Origin: Planctomycetota bacterium
Lineage (GTDB): Bacteria > Planctomycetota > PLA2 > JAEUHO01
Reading direction: 5' to 3'
DNA: 64,000 nt
NCBI GenBank assembly: GCA_028281445.1
Contig: JANQJW010000070.1
Coordinates: 25,811-89,810, forward strand
Shown here: positions 17,082 to 26,656 of the stretch, in pieces
Layout of the letters: each line of letters starts with the position of its first letter
Numbering within the stretch: the first letter of the stretch is position 1
Notes under the pieces: generated by a model
What the model saw: the letters and a program-made list of their open reading frames with translations, nothing else
Told to the model about the DNA's origin: nothing
The model's database searches: none
Program-made: the position numbers and the translations under genes

Positions 17082-19559
17082 GTGGCCCACCGTCGCATGA
17101 CGGGCACGTTGATGTCCGTGATCCCTGTTCTCTTGGCCCTGGTGGTCGCAACCGTTATTGGAGGATGCGGCATCGGAGGCTCTCCAACGGCCAACCACGT
17201 GCAGGAACCGGTCGTTCGGAACTTCTCTCCGTTCATGTCGCCGATCGACTTCAACACGTTGCAGCAGAACCCGACGTTCAGCAACGGAACGCTGACGGTG
17301 TCTACATCGGCCGCGTATCCAGGCAAGATCGTCGTCTTCTTCCAGAGCGAGACCAACATCGCCCCTGCCTCGATCTTCATTGGGGGGGATAAGACGCTGG
17401 GTGTGGATCCTTCCGCACTTCAGATCACGCGAGAGGTGCCGGGGGTGGGCAACGTGCTCGTTCCCGTGGACGTGACGCTCGTGGATGCCACTCCGTTGGA
17501 CGCGACCGCGTCGCTCAACGCCGTCGTCTGCCAGCCGCTGCCGCCGTTCGCGACCGCCGGGCCCGGCGGCTTCGTCACGGCGCTTCCTGACGGCCAGTAC
17601 ACCGTCGGCGTCTTCAAGAACGTCCGCAACAGCGCCGGCCGCCAGCTGCGCGACGGGCCGGTCTTCCACTCCTTCACCATCGGCGACGAGGACGCGCTCC
17701 CGCCGCGGATCGTCACGACGGATCCTGTGAACGGTGCCCAGAACGTCGGAGCCGGCGTGCCCCCGCCGCCCCCGCCGCCCGGCATTCCGGAAGACAACAT
17801 CGCCGACGTCTCCGAAGTCATCTTCGGCGATACATCGCCCGACATCGTGATCCGCTTCAGCGAGGCGATTACGGCCGGCACGATCAACGCGAACACCATC
17901 CAGGTCGTGGACGCCGGCGCGTTTGCGCCCGTCCCGCCGCCGCAGATTCCGGCGCCGACCTTCCCCAAGCTCAAGAGCGAGGTGGATCAGGCGACACTGC
18001 CCTCCAACGGGCACGAGGCCGTCTGGCGCGTCGACCCCCAGACCGGCGGGTTCCCCTACGACACGCAGGTCCGCTGCACGGTCTCCGGCCTCTGGAACGA
18101 CCAGGACAGCATGGATGCCAACCCGGACACGCCCGACAACCCCTCACCGGTCGCGGACCTCGCGGGCAACGCGATGGTGCTGAGCTTCTCGTTCCAGTTC
18201 CAGACCGTGAAGCCGGCAGACCTGCCGGCCAATCCGTTCCCGCACAACTCGATTGCGTTCTCCACCTCCGATAGCGTCGGCTTCATCGACGCGCTGAACC
18301 AGGAGGACCTCGCTGATCAAGCCTCCGGTGCAGAGACGTTTCCCTTCGGCGTGCCGCAGAACGTCCTGCCCACCGGCACGGCCAGCGTGGCGACGAGTGC
18401 GAACATCCCCAACTTCGATCCCTTCGAGATCAACTACGACAACCGCTACAATGGCGCGACGTGCCACGGGTGGATCTACGTCGTCTCGACGAACACGGGG
18501 CAGGTTGCGATCCTGAACACGCGCAACTGCGTGCCGGTCGCGCTCATCAACTCCCCGACACCCGGCGGCATCGCCGTCCAGGTCGGCAGCGGCAGCATCG
18601 ACTCGTTGCTCGTCACGAACTCGGGTGCAAACACGATCACGGCCTACAACATCGGAAGCGTCACCGCCGGCTTGCAGTTCCTCGATGGCCCCGTGTTCCT
18701 GACGAAGACGCTGCCGACGGGCAATACGCCGATGGCGATCTCCGTGACGCAGTGGGGGACCGGCGGCTTCCCGCCCGGCTTCCCGCGCGACGGCTTCTTC
18801 AACGGTCCGAGCGTAGCGATGATCATGTACGCCGACTTCACCGACGGTGTCGTCAACACCATCCGCCTCTCGGACGAGGGGCCGGTCAAGCAGTTCGCGC
18901 TGGGTGCGGGCTCTTCGCCGAACGACATCGTCTTCACGCCCTGTTTCATACCCGGCCCGTTCCAGCCGCCCATCATGTTTGCGGCCATCTCGCTGGGCTC
19001 GCAGCCGGGCCAAGGCACCGTCGCCTACTACATCGCGGGCCCGGGCTGTCAGACCGGCGTGCAGAACGGAACCCGCCCCGACGCGCTCGTCGGCACGCTG
19101 CCTGACTTCGACGGTCCGGACGGCCTCGACAACAACCTGCCCGCGAACACCCCGGTCATGTTCACCGTGGCGGAGTCGGGCGCGGGTGCAAACTCCGTCG
19201 CGACGCTCGGCATCGAGAGCGCGTTCAACCAGCCCGTCGAGCTCAACCGCTACATCAACGTCGGCGCGAACCCGACGCGTGTCGCACACCGGGCGTCGTA
19301 CGGCATCGGGTGCATCGCGCCGGCCGGATCCGGCATCTGCAACGTGCCCCCCGTGGTTTCGTGTTGGTACGGAGAGACCCTCCAGGCCGAGATGTCGCCT
19401 GTCGGCGATGCCTCCATGACTCCGACCAAGGACCTCTACATCTGTGCCCGCGGCGCGTCGCAGGTGACCGTCATCGACATCACGACGGGGATCCCGAACT
19501 TCCACAGTCCGGTGTCCATCCCCGGCGTGCGGTTCATCGCCGGACCGCCGACGCAGTAG
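17082..19559 (+). CDS. Lipoprotein with Ig-like domain and beta-propeller-like region
   Basis: An 825-residue protein. GTG 17082 is chosen because AGGAGG sits 6 nt upstream. The N-terminal hydrophobic stretch ends in a lipobox (VIGGC, Cys 29). Residues ~215-350 contain a poly-proline spacer (VPPPPPPPGIPEDN) and a Big_5/SbsA-like Ig domain (DIVIRFSEAITAGTINANTI). The second half (~450-820) has repeated blade-like phrases such as HGWIYVVSTNTGQVAILNTR and DSLLVTNSGANTITAYNIGS and ends DLYICARGASQVTVIDITTG. This suggests a YVTN/NHL-type beta-propeller. It is probably anchored at the outer surface; the ligand is unknown. Confidence 0.75.
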   Translation: MAHRRMTGTLMSVIPVLLALVVATVIGGCGIGGSPTANHVQEPVVRNFSPFMSPIDFNTLQQNPTFSNGTLTVSTSAAYPGKIVVFFQSETNIAPASIFIGGDKTLGVDPSALQITREVPGVGNVLVPVDVTLVDATPLDATASLNAVVCQPLPPFATAGPGGFVTALPDGQYTVGVFKNVRNSAGRQLRDGPVFHSFTIGDEDALPPRIVTTDPVNGAQNVGAGVPPPPPPPGIPEDNIADVSEVIFGDTSPDIVIRFSEAITAGTINANTIQVVDAGAFAPVPPPQIPAPTFPKLKSEVDQATLPSNGHEAVWRVDPQTGGFPYDTQVRCTVSGLWNDQDSMDANPDTPDNPSPVADLAGNAMVLSFSFQFQTVKPADLPANPFPHNSIAFSTSDSVGFIDALNQEDLADQASGAETFPFGVPQNVLPTGTASVATSANIPNFDPFEINYDNRYNGATCHGWIYVVSTNTGQVAILNTRNCVPVALINSPTPGGIAVQVGSGSIDSLLVTNSGANTITAYNIGSVTAGLQFLDGPVFLTKTLPTGNTPMAISVTQWGTGGFPPGFPRDGFFNGPSVAMIMYADFTDGVVNTIRLSDEGPVKQFALGAGSSPNDIVFTPCFIPGPFQPPIMFAAISLGSQPGQGTVAYYIAGPGCQTGVQNGTRPDALVGTLPDFDGPDGLDNNLPANTPVMFTVAESGAGANSVATLGIESAFNQPVELNRYINVGANPTRVAHRASYGIGCIAPAGSGICNVPPVVSCWYGETLQAEMSPVGDASMTPTKDLYICARGASQVTVIDITTGIPNFHSPVSIPGVRFIAGPPTQ

Positions 19560-19571
19560 CGCCGGCGCGGG

Positions 19572-20744
19572 CTACTTCGCCTTCTCCGAGTCCCCGCTCG
19601 CGCGTTCCTGCGCGCGCAGCCACGTCTCGCCGTCGACCAGCATCTTCTCAAGGCCCTTGACGACCTGCGCGAACGAGGCGCTGTTCACGAGAAGGTCGAT
19701 GAACGGCTTGGTGACCGACACGGGCAGGCCCGCGTACCGCCCTTGCCGGCGAATGAAGTCGGCCTTGACGAGCAGGGCCGGATCGCCTGATCGGTAGCTG
19801 AATCGCAGGCTGATCGCGTTCAGCGGGATCGCAAGGAGCGGTCGATGCCTGCCGCTGTACCGCAGTTCCCAGCTCTGCGCGATCGGCGTGGCCCACGTTT
19901 GAAGCAGGTAGCTCAGGGCGCGCTCAGTCGTGGCCGCCGGATCGTCGGGATCCCGTTTCGGGAACTCCGGCGGCTCGATGTGCAGGCGCTTGGCGAGCTC
20001 TGCGATCTTGGCCGTGACGTCGGGCCGCACCTCCAGCTGTCCGTAGACGTGGAGGACGAGCGCTTGGGAGATATGGCCTCCGATCAGCCACACGTAGAGC
20101 TCCCGCGGCGGGTCCGTGGGTGCCAGCGCGCCATGGAGCTGCTTTCCCTCTTCCTGTCCGAGCGCGAGGCGCACCTCGGACTGGAAGGTCTCGAGCAGCG
20201 GCTGCAGGGTTCGAAAGGGGCGCGCCGCGTGCATGTGTCGCCGAATGGGCTCGAGCAAGCTGGACGGGAGGCCCGCGACCGGCATGGCCGCGCGCATGTC
20301 GGAGAGGGTCTCGCGGGCGAGTGCGTCCCCGGGCTTGTAGCCCTTGGCGAGGATCATGGAGTCGAGGGCCAGCCGGAAGAGGGCGCCGTGCGAGGCACCA
20401 TAGCGCTGCGCGAACGCACGCGCGATCCGGGGTCGCGCGCGGCGCAGGTAGCTGCCGAGGCGCGGGCCATCGCGGCCCCGGCTGCCCGTGGCGATCGGAT
20501 AGGGACGTGGTGTCACGCCGGTCGCAGCGACGAGCCGCGCGAACGAGGCCATGACGAGCGCCGCGGGCGGCCGCAGCCCGTCGATCCGACGAAAGCCGGT
20601 GTCGGCGAAGCGGAGTCCGAAGAACCAGGCCGCTTCGCGCGTGGTCAGGTACTTGCGCGCGACGCGCTTCTCCTCGCAGCACGCCGTACGAGCGCCGAGA
20701 AGAACGGCCACGAGAACGCCTGCAACGATGACCGGGCTGCGCAT
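19572..20744 (-). CDS. Hypothetical secreted protein
   Basis: A 390-residue protein starting at ATG 20744 (GGAG upstream) with a signal peptide (MRSPVIVAGVLVAVLLGARTACC). The mature part is basic and helical, with phrases such as LTTREAAWFFGLRFADTGFR, LPSSLLEPIRRHMHAARPF and VWLIGGHISQALVLHVYGQL, and a small beta region near residue 310 (LLAIPLNAISLRFSYRSG). I recognise no family. It runs in the same direction as the PASTA gene 40 nt upstream and could share its transcript. Confidence 0.65.
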   Translation of the reverse strand: MRSPVIVAGVLVAVLLGARTACCEEKRVARKYLTTREAAWFFGLRFADTGFRRIDGLRPPAALVMASFARLVAATGVTPRPYPIATGSRGRDGPRLGSYLRRARPRIARAFAQRYGASHGALFRLALDSMILAKGYKPGDALARETLSDMRAAMPVAGLPSSLLEPIRRHMHAARPFRTLQPLLETFQSEVRLALGQEEGKQLHGALAPTDPPRELYVWLIGGHISQALVLHVYGQLEVRPDVTAKIAELAKRLHIEPPEFPKRDPDDPAATTERALSYLLQTWATPIAQSWELRYSGRHRPLLAIPLNAISLRFSYRSGDPALLVKADFIRRQGRYAGLPVSVTKPFIDLLVNSASFAQVVKGLEKMLVDGETWLRAQERASGDSEKAK

Positions 20745-20784
20745 GCCTCGACTCCTTCGAGTCGAAGGGTACACGCGCGCGGCG

Positions 20785-21288
20785 TCAGCGTTTCGGTGCG
20801 CGTAGCGTCAATCGTACGCGCGCGCCCTTGCGTACGGAGGTCCCGGCGGACGGAGACTGCGAGGCGACGTAGCGCGGCCCGCGCGCTGAGCCGTTCCAGC
20901 TCACGAACGTCCAACCGAGGCCTGCGCGCTCCAGTCGGTTACGCGCCTCGTGCGCTCGCAAGCCGACCACGTTCGGGCAACGGATGTACTGGCGCTTGCG
21001 CGGAGGCGTCGCGCCCTTGATGCGCCGCGCCGTGATCCGGACCAGTGCGTTGCGTGCGACCTTGCGGCCTGCGGCGGGATGTTGCCCGGTCACAACCAGG
21101 TGTCCGCGTCCCTTGGCGTCGCCCACGAGGCGGACAGCGAGACCCGCGCGCGCGATGCGGTCGCGCGCCTGACGCACGCTGAGGTTCAAGACGTCCGGTA
21201 CGGTCACCACTTCGCGGTGCGCGTGCACCGCGTCGATGGGCAGCAGGAGACCGAAGGCGGCGATGACGCCGGCACCCAGGATTCGCAT
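20785..21288 (-). CDS. Secreted PASTA-domain protein
   Basis: A 167-residue protein with a signal peptide (MRILGAGVIAAFGLLLPIDAVHA). Two PASTA-like modules follow: VPDVLNLSVRQARDRIARAG with GQHPAAGRKV (residues ~30-90) and CPNVVGLRAHEARNRLERAG with SQSPSAGTSVRKGARVRL (~104-163). PASTA domains bind peptidoglycan fragments or beta-lactams and normally sit outside Ser/Thr kinases or PBPs. Here they stand alone, which suggests a periplasmic or cell-surface role. GAGG lies upstream of the ATG. Confidence 0.85.
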   Translation of the reverse strand: MRILGAGVIAAFGLLLPIDAVHAHREVVTVPDVLNLSVRQARDRIARAGLAVRLVGDAKGRGHLVVTGQHPAAGRKVARNALVRITARRIKGATPPRKRQYIRCPNVVGLRAHEARNRLERAGLGWTFVSWNGSARGPRYVASQSPSAGTSVRKGARVRLTLRAPKR

Positions 21289-21442
21289 GACGAGTGACCT
21301 CGAGCGGGAATGCGCAAAGCACGTACCGGCGCCTGCTGCCCCATGACGCGGCGGCCTAAGTCGTTGTTCGGGCGCGTTCTACAACCGGGCGCGACACGGT
21401 GGCGCATCGCCTGCGTGTCTCCGTCCGGGGACGGAATGGTCG

Positions 21443-22291
21443 GTGCGGCGGGACACGCGGGGCGTTTGGATCCCTGTGAGGGCGTTTCCCGCATGCCTAG
21501 CCGCCGTTCTGCTCGCCGCGTGCCACGGCGCGCCGGGAGCACTCTGGCCCAAGCCGCAGCCGGAGTCTTCGGACACGGTCGAAACCGAGGGCGCGCCCCG
21601 GCCGGTCGATGTCACCACGCTCGGAGCGGGCGCGGCGCCGGGCAACGCAAAGAGCCCCGGCGGCTTCGTCCCGCGCGGTTCGATGCGCAACTTCTACGCC
21701 GGGGCACGCAACCGCCTCTGGTACTACATGAACTGCTACTACTGGGTCGCCGACACAGCCCCGCGAGAGGACCTCTGGATCAAGGCCGACGTCAGCGAGC
21801 AGTTTCGTGAGCTCAGACGCTGGCCCGACGGAGACGCCGTCCCGGACAGCGAACCCAAGGTGACGGTCGAGTACTGGGAGGTCGGGAAGAACGGGCGCAC
21901 GATCCGGCTCGACAATCACAAGGACTACCTACGGCTGAAGGACCAGTACAGCGCGGGCAAGATCGTCGTCGAGGTCACCCTGACCCTCGGCCGGCTCCAT
22001 CTGAAGGACAAGCGCGACCGCTGGGTCGAGCCTGACGAGGCGTACGTGCTCGAGTCGCGCAACTACCGCGGTGGGGGCGGTGTCGGCGCGGACGGCGCGC
22101 GCTTCGTTCCGCTTGCCACCGAGGCCGTCACGACGTGGAGCTACGAGATTCCCTGGGACACGCATCCCCAGCGTCTGACCCGCAGCAACTGGAAGCGCAC
22201 GAAGCTGCCAACCTGGAAGCTCGCGAACCGGGAAGCGCCGCCGAACGCGCCGGGGGCCGCCCCGCCGGTCGTCACGCCGCGCGCGGAGTAG
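21443..22291 (+). CDS. Hypothetical lipoprotein
   Basis: A 282-residue protein (GTG 21443; a second GTG at 21476 would give a tighter signal peptide). The signal ends in a lipobox LLAAC. The mature part is rich in aromatic residues (RLWYYMNCYYWVADTAPRED) and in beta-strand phrases such as KIVVEVTLTLGRLHLKDKRD. The C-terminus is proline-rich. I recognise no family. It is convergent with the next gene, with only 3 nt between the stops. Confidence 0.6.
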   Translation: MRRDTRGVWIPVRAFPACLAAVLLAACHGAPGALWPKPQPESSDTVETEGAPRPVDVTTLGAGAAPGNAKSPGGFVPRGSMRNFYAGARNRLWYYMNCYYWVADTAPREDLWIKADVSEQFRELRRWPDGDAVPDSEPKVTVEYWEVGKNGRTIRLDNHKDYLRLKDQYSAGKIVVEVTLTLGRLHLKDKRDRWVEPDEAYVLESRNYRGGGGVGADGARFVPLATEAVTTWSYEIPWDTHPQRLTRSNWKRTKLPTWKLANREAPPNAPGAAPPVVTPRAE

Positions 22292-22294
22292 CGA

Positions 22295-23431
22295 CTACTT
22301 CTTCCGGCGCGGCCACTTCACGAGGTACCAGCGCCCGTCGAACTCCTTCACGGTGAGGCTGGGATGCCCGTACTTGAAGCCCACACGCACGACGGTTCCG
22401 TCGCGCGTCTTCCTGAGCTTGTACTTGGGAACCAGCGCTTCCAGGAGCGTCTCCACCTCGTCGCGGGGGTACTTCTTGGCCACGCGTGCACGGAGCTTCG
22501 CGGTTGACTTGGCGAACTGCGCGAGCAGGAGCACCTTGATCGTGGCCTCCGGCATCGGGTGATCCGGTACCGTGTTCTGGAACTCCGCGCAGAGCGACGG
22601 CCAGTGGCCGACGCGTTCGAAGAGCCAGGTGTCTCCCATGACGAGCGCCAGGGTTGCTTGGGCCGCCGCCTGTTGCGGCGTCGTTGCGTCCGCCTCGTAG
22701 AAGCTCTTCGGCTTCGGGCGGTAGAGGACCCAGTCATCGGCCTCGGGATAGAGGTTCCGCATGCCCAGGACTTCGCCCGTCTTCGGGTCGAAGCCCGCTT
22801 CGATCTTGGTTCCGCCCGAGAGCTCGGCCGTGATCGCGATGGCCGGCTTGCCCAACCACGTACCGTCCCTCTTCAGGGACCACGTCAGTCGCCGGAAGCG
22901 CGTGTCATACGGGTCCCAGTGGCGCGCGCGGAACGTCCCTTCGGCGAAGCCGCTCAGCCGGCTGAAGAGGAGGATCGTGCCGCTCGTGGCCTGCCACGGC
23001 TCGATGTTGCGCACCCGGCGCTTCGTCGGCTCTCCTCCATTCTTGGCAACCGTGACCCCGACGCCGCCGGGGATGGTCTGCCACGTCGCGTCGGCCGACT
23101 CCTTCGAGCTCTTGAACCGGAAGGTGCCGCTCACGGGCGTGAGGGTGCCGTCGTAGAGCGCCTCCTCTACCCAGTCGTCCCATACATAGCGCAGGCGCCA
23201 GCCGGGGGAGCCGTTCACGGTCGTTGCGCTCGCTTCGATGACTATGGACCCGAGGTTGATCTTCCCGTCCGTGCCGATCACCTCGCCTTCGAACAGGAAG
23301 GCAGCGTCGGTCTTGTCGGGTGCGGGCAGCTTTGCGAGCGCCGCCTTGTAGGCGGCTACGTTCGCGGCGTCGTCGGCGAGCGCCGGGGGCGCCGCGAGGC
23401 ACAACAACAGCACGGGAACGAGGAGGCGCAT
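22295..23431 (-). CDS. Hypothetical secreted protein
   Basis: A 378-residue protein starting at ATG 23431 with a signal peptide (MRLLVPVLLLCLAAPPALA). The first ~230 residues look beta-rich (FLFEGEVIGTDGKINLGSIV and WRLRYVWDDWVEEALYDGTL). The C-terminal third is helical and Lys-rich (KVLLLAQFAKSTAKLRARVA) and closes with a small beta segment, KEFDGRWYLVKWPRRK. I do not recognise the family. It is followed on the same strand, in the upstream direction, by another exported protein gene. Confidence 0.65.
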   Translation of the reverse strand: MRLLVPVLLLCLAAPPALADDAANVAAYKAALAKLPAPDKTDAAFLFEGEVIGTDGKINLGSIVIEASATTVNGSPGWRLRYVWDDWVEEALYDGTLTPVSGTFRFKSSKESADATWQTIPGGVGVTVAKNGGEPTKRRVRNIEPWQATSGTILLFSRLSGFAEGTFRARHWDPYDTRFRRLTWSLKRDGTWLGKPAIAITAELSGGTKIEAGFDPKTGEVLGMRNLYPEADDWVLYRPKPKSFYEADATTPQQAAAQATLALVMGDTWLFERVGHWPSLCAEFQNTVPDHPMPEATIKVLLLAQFAKSTAKLRARVAKKYPRDEVETLLEALVPKYKLRKTRDGTVVRVGFKYGHPSLTVKEFDGRWYLVKWPRRKK

Positions 23432-23453
23432 GGGCGCCAGCGTACCGCGCTTG

Positions 23454-24101
23454 CTAGAGCTTCGTCGAGGTGACGAAGACGTACGTCGTGTGGGATTCGT
23501 GGGTGATCGACGAGAACATGCGCATCGCACCCGAGCCGGCCTTGACCGTGCTCTCGAGCTTGACGGCCCCCTGGCCCGGCGGGATTTGCGTGCCCGGTGC
23601 GACAGCCTGGCTCGAGCCGATCGGGCCGGTGATCCTGGCGCGAATCGAAGTCGAGATCTGACCGTCCTGCGTGGCGTTCGAGGTGAGCGACAGCTCGGTC
23701 ATGCTCTTGACGAAGCCGCCGAAGCCGCCGCGCGGCGCCTGCTGCGGCATCTCGTTGGAGTCGGTGTGCTTGGCGGGCGTGTCCCAGGCGGTCGAGGTCT
23801 GGAAGCGGCACGCGCGGGCGGCCCGGCGGCCGGCGCCGGCGAGTCGCTTGTGGATGGCGGTGGCGTCGGCGGGGGTCTTCTCGCTCAGTGCTTCGAGTTC
23901 CTTGACCAAGGCGGCGTCGCCGGTGTGCCAGATCTCGCAGAGGACGGTGACGCCGCCGCCGGGTTTGGCGGGCTTGTCCTCGGCCTGGACGGGCAGGCCG
24001 AGCACGGCGCAGACGACGAGTGCGATGGCGATCAGGGGCAGGGGCGACTTCCTGGGTTCCTCCGGGGTGCGGGCCACGGGGCCGGCCGGGAGCGGCCCCA
24101 T
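23454..24101 (-). CDS. Hypothetical exported protein
   Basis: A 215-residue protein. ATG 24101 is chosen for GGGAG 8 nt upstream. A hydrophobic segment (LPLIAIALVVCAVLGLPVQA) acts as a signal or anchor after a ~20-residue basic lead. The mature part has a helical region (AALVKELEALSEKTPADATA) and a C-terminal Ser/Thr-rich beta region with an SSITHESHTTYVFVTSTKL ending. I recognise no family. It ends 22 nt upstream of the next exported-protein gene on the same strand. Confidence 0.55.
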   Translation of the reverse strand: MGPLPAGPVARTPEEPRKSPLPLIAIALVVCAVLGLPVQAEDKPAKPGGGVTVLCEIWHTGDAALVKELEALSEKTPADATAIHKRLAGAGRRAARACRFQTSTAWDTPAKHTDSNEMPQQAPRGGFGGFVKSMTELSLTSNATQDGQISTSIRARITGPIGSSQAVAPGTQIPPGQGAVKLESTVKAGSGAMRMFSSITHESHTTYVFVTSTKL

Positions 24102-24177
24102 GCTAGGAACTCCCGGTCGCGCGCGTTCTTGAACAGGCGGAATCGAAGAACTGCCCAAGTCGGTACCATCCGGCGGG

Positions 24178-24966
24178 ATGAGCGACGACTTCCTCTATCG
24201 CGACCTGCCGGTGGTGAACAAGCGGGTCCATCGGCTTGGACTGGCTTTCAGCTTCGGGCTCGACGGCGACGAGATCCGCCAGGCCCTGGACGCCGGCATC
24301 AACTACCTGTTCTGGAACCGGCTGCGGCGTTCGGAGCAGTTCGACGTCGTGAAGGAGGCGCTCCAGCGCGACCGCGAACGGTACGTGTTGGCCGGCGGAC
24401 CCACGTTCGGCTGGTTCGGGTGCGGTGTGCGACGCGGCACGGAGAAGCTGCTGCGTGTGTTCGACGTCGAGTACATCGACGTCTGCCATCTCTTCTGGCT
24501 GAGCAAGATGTCGGCGCTCACGCGCTCCGTGCAGAAGGAGCTGCTCGACCTGAAACGCGAGGGGTTGATCCGCGCGATCGCGGCGTCGATCCACGACCGG
24601 CCGAGGGCGGGCCGCCTGGCAGAAGACTCCATCTTCGATCTCTTGATGATCCGCTACAACGCGGCGCACCCGGGCGCGGAGAAGGACATCTTCCCGCACT
24701 ACGAGAAGCGCCGTCCGGCGACGGTTGCCTACACCGCGACGCGCTGGCGCAAGCTGCTCGAGCGGCCCGATGGCTGGGACGGCGAGGTGATGACGGCAGG
24801 GGACTGCTACCGCTTCTGCCTCTCGAACCCGCACGTCGACGTGGTCCTGAGCGGTCCGAAAGACGCGGCGCAGCTCGCGGAGAACTTGCAGGCCCTCGAG
24901 AAGGGCCCGCTCACGGAAGAAGAGGACGCCTGGATGCGCCGCTTCGGCGCGGCCGTACACGGCTGA
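24178..24966 (+). CDS. Aldo/keto reductase family protein
   Basis: A 262-residue protein. Residues 17-60 (RVHRLGLAFSFGLDGDEIRQ, LDAGINYLFWNR) match the AKR beta1-alpha1 region, YIDVCHLFWLSK matches the strand carrying the catalytic His position, and IRAIAASIHDRP the next strand. The canonical catalytic Tyr (D-x-A-x-x-Y) is not obvious, because LDAGINYLFWNR has a degenerate spacing. The substrate is unknown and activity is uncertain. It is a single gene, divergent from the exported-protein gene on its left. Confidence 0.7.
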   Translation: MSDDFLYRDLPVVNKRVHRLGLAFSFGLDGDEIRQALDAGINYLFWNRLRRSEQFDVVKEALQRDRERYVLAGGPTFGWFGCGVRRGTEKLLRVFDVEYIDVCHLFWLSKMSALTRSVQKELLDLKREGLIRAIAASIHDRPRAGRLAEDSIFDLLMIRYNAAHPGAEKDIFPHYEKRRPATVAYTATRWRKLLERPDGWDGEVMTAGDCYRFCLSNPHVDVVLSGPKDAAQLAENLQALEKGPLTEEEDAWMRRFGAAVHG

Positions 24967-25018
24967 GCGCCCGCACTGCGTGAGTCGTGATTGACCGCGT
25001 GCGCGGCGGGCCGGTCGT

Positions 25019-25960
25019 CTACTTCGACTCCCCACCGGTCACGACGACCTTCGATGGGGCACCGGTGAGCGTCGATGTGACCTTGCTCTTGCTGGTCATC
25101 TCCTGACCCATCATGTCCATCGTCGTCTCGATGTCGACGACGGACGACCCCTTGACCGTCCCGGCCAGGGCGAGGTCGACGACCGCGGTCCCCTTGCCGG
25201 TCCCGGTCAGCTTGGGGATCATGATCTCCATCCCCCGCATCGACATGCTTGCGTTCTTCGCGGAGCGCTTCTCTTCGAAGGCCAGCTCGATGCGCGAACC
25301 CTCGCACTTGGTCAACGTGACCGTACTGATCGACGTTTGCTTCACACGGTTGGCCTCGATCAGCACCGTGACCGTCCACTTGGCGCCAACGCCCACGGCC
25401 TCTTCCGGTAGCGGCGGGAGCATGCTCAGCACCTGAGCGCGCATGTTCTTCTGTGCGTCCTCGCCCTCCGCGGCTTTCTTCAGGTAGACGCCGCGGCTCG
25501 AGATGCCGACGTCGATCTTCTGCCCCTTCGCGGCCTCGATGCCCTGCTTCATGCCGCCGGCCCAGGGCATGGAGCCGTCATCTTCCATCTTGGCGCTCGT
25601 CACCTCGACCGCGAGCTTGAGGTCTCCGTCGCCTTCGCCCTTCGCAGCGCCGACGAGATAGTCCATCTTGATCGGCCCCATCTTCATGGCGCCCATCTGG
25701 CTCTCGATGTCCGACGTCGTGATGGCCTTGAACTCGACCTTGGTCTCCGGCGACGGGACGTAGCGAAGCTTCTTGCGCGGCTCGGCGCCGGCCTCTAGGA
25801 GCTTCACAACCGGAATCGCGGTCGCCTTGGGGGCCTCCGCCTCCTTCTTCTCTTCTTTGGGCTTCGCCTCGGTCGCGGGGGCGTCCTCCGTGTGTGCCAA
25901 CGGCGCAAGGACCCCGAAAGCGAGGACCAGGAGTGCAAGAAGAGTGACCAGACGCGACAT
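25019..25960 (-). CDS. Hypothetical secreted protein (DUF6263-like)
   Basis: A 313-residue protein starting at ATG 25960 (GGAGG upstream) with a signal peptide (MSRLVTLLALLVLAFGVLAP) and an Ala/Lys/Glu-rich linker. The remainder looks like a beta-rich lipocalin/LolA-type fold built of alternating strands, for example VGAKWTVTVLIEANRVKQTS and GTAVVDLALAGTVKGSSVVD. The wording resembles DUF6263-type exported proteins found in planctomycetes; this family match is tentative. It is convergent with the aldo/keto reductase gene. Confidence 0.6.
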   Translation of the reverse strand: MSRLVTLLALLVLAFGVLAPLAHTEDAPATEAKPKEEKKEAEAPKATAIPVVKLLEAGAEPRKKLRYVPSPETKVEFKAITTSDIESQMGAMKMGPIKMDYLVGAAKGEGDGDLKLAVEVTSAKMEDDGSMPWAGGMKQGIEAAKGQKIDVGISSRGVYLKKAAEGEDAQKNMRAQVLSMLPPLPEEAVGVGAKWTVTVLIEANRVKQTSISTVTLTKCEGSRIELAFEEKRSAKNASMSMRGMEIMIPKLTGTGKGTAVVDLALAGTVKGSSVVDIETTMDMMGQEMTSKSKVTSTLTGAPSKVVVTGGESK

Positions 25961-26075
25961 GGCGAGCCTCCGGGTTGTCGAGATGGGGGAGGATACCCAG
26001 GAAACAGGTTGGCCGGGGCGCCCCCCGAGGCCAGTACCCTGGCGACCAGCGTGTTCGCTGCTCGCGGGAGGAACC

Positions 26076-26486
26076 ATGTCCAAAGCCGCAGTCCCTTGCT
26101 TGCGCTACCAGGACGCACACGCCGCGATCGACTGGCTGTGCGAGGCGTTCGGCTTCGAGAAACACCTTGTGGTTCCCGCCGACGATGGCGGCGTGGCGCA
26201 TGCCCAGCTCGTGCGGGGCGGAAGCATGGTGATGCTGGGGTCAGCGCGAGACGACGAGTTCGGTGCGCTGTGCGCCCTGGCCAATGACGCTGGCGGCTCG
26301 ACCCAGAGCACCTACTTCGTCGTGGATGCCATCGACGCGCACTACCGCCAGGCCGTAGCAGCCGGCGCCGAGGTCGTCATCGAGATCCGGGACGAGGACT
26401 ACGGCGGTCGCGGCTACTCGGCCAAGGACCCAGAGGGCAATCTGTGGAACTTCGGCTCCTACGACCCATGGGCGGATCCGACGTAG
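26076..26486 (+). CDS. VOC/glyoxalase superfamily protein (PhnB-like)
   Basis: A 136-residue protein (ATG 26076 with GGGAGG upstream). It shows the paired beta-alpha-beta-beta-beta modules of the vicinal oxygen chelate fold: CLRYQDAHAAIDWLCEAFGF, then VVPADDGGVAHAQLVRGGSM, and later FVVDAIDAHYRQAVAAGAEV and YSAKDPEGNLWNFGSYDPW. The closing K-D-P-E-G-N-L-W signature is typical of glyoxalase/bleomycin-resistance-like proteins. The substrate is unknown. Confidence 0.85.
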   Translation: MSKAAVPCLRYQDAHAAIDWLCEAFGFEKHLVVPADDGGVAHAQLVRGGSMVMLGSARDDEFGALCALANDAGGSTQSTYFVVDAIDAHYRQAVAAGAEVVIEIRDEDYGGRGYSAKDPEGNLWNFGSYDPWADPT

Positions 26487-26578
26487 TCGATGCGCTCTGG
26501 AGAAAGGCACCCCTCGCTGGCCAATCGCTATCGCTGGCCGCGGACGGGAGTAGACTCCTCGTCGCCAGATTGAAGCGT

Positions 26579-26656
26579 CGGGGCGTGGCGCAGATTTGGT
26601 AGCGCGCCTGAATGGGGTTCAGGAGGTCGCTGGTTCGAGTCCAGTCGCCCCGACCA
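26579..26656 (+). tRNA. tRNA-Pro (anticodon GGG)
   Basis: The cloverleaf can be drawn fully. The acceptor strands CGGGGCG (26579-26585) and CGCCCCG (26646-26652) pair, followed by the discriminator A and an encoded CCA (26654-26656). The D-stem is GCGC/GCGC. The anticodon stem CCTGA/TCAGG encloses the loop ATGGGGT, which gives anticodon GGG. The T-arm is GCTGG-TTCGAGT-CCAGT. It reads CCC and CCU proline codons. The 3' half is overlapped on the other strand by a serine recombinase frame. Confidence 0.95.
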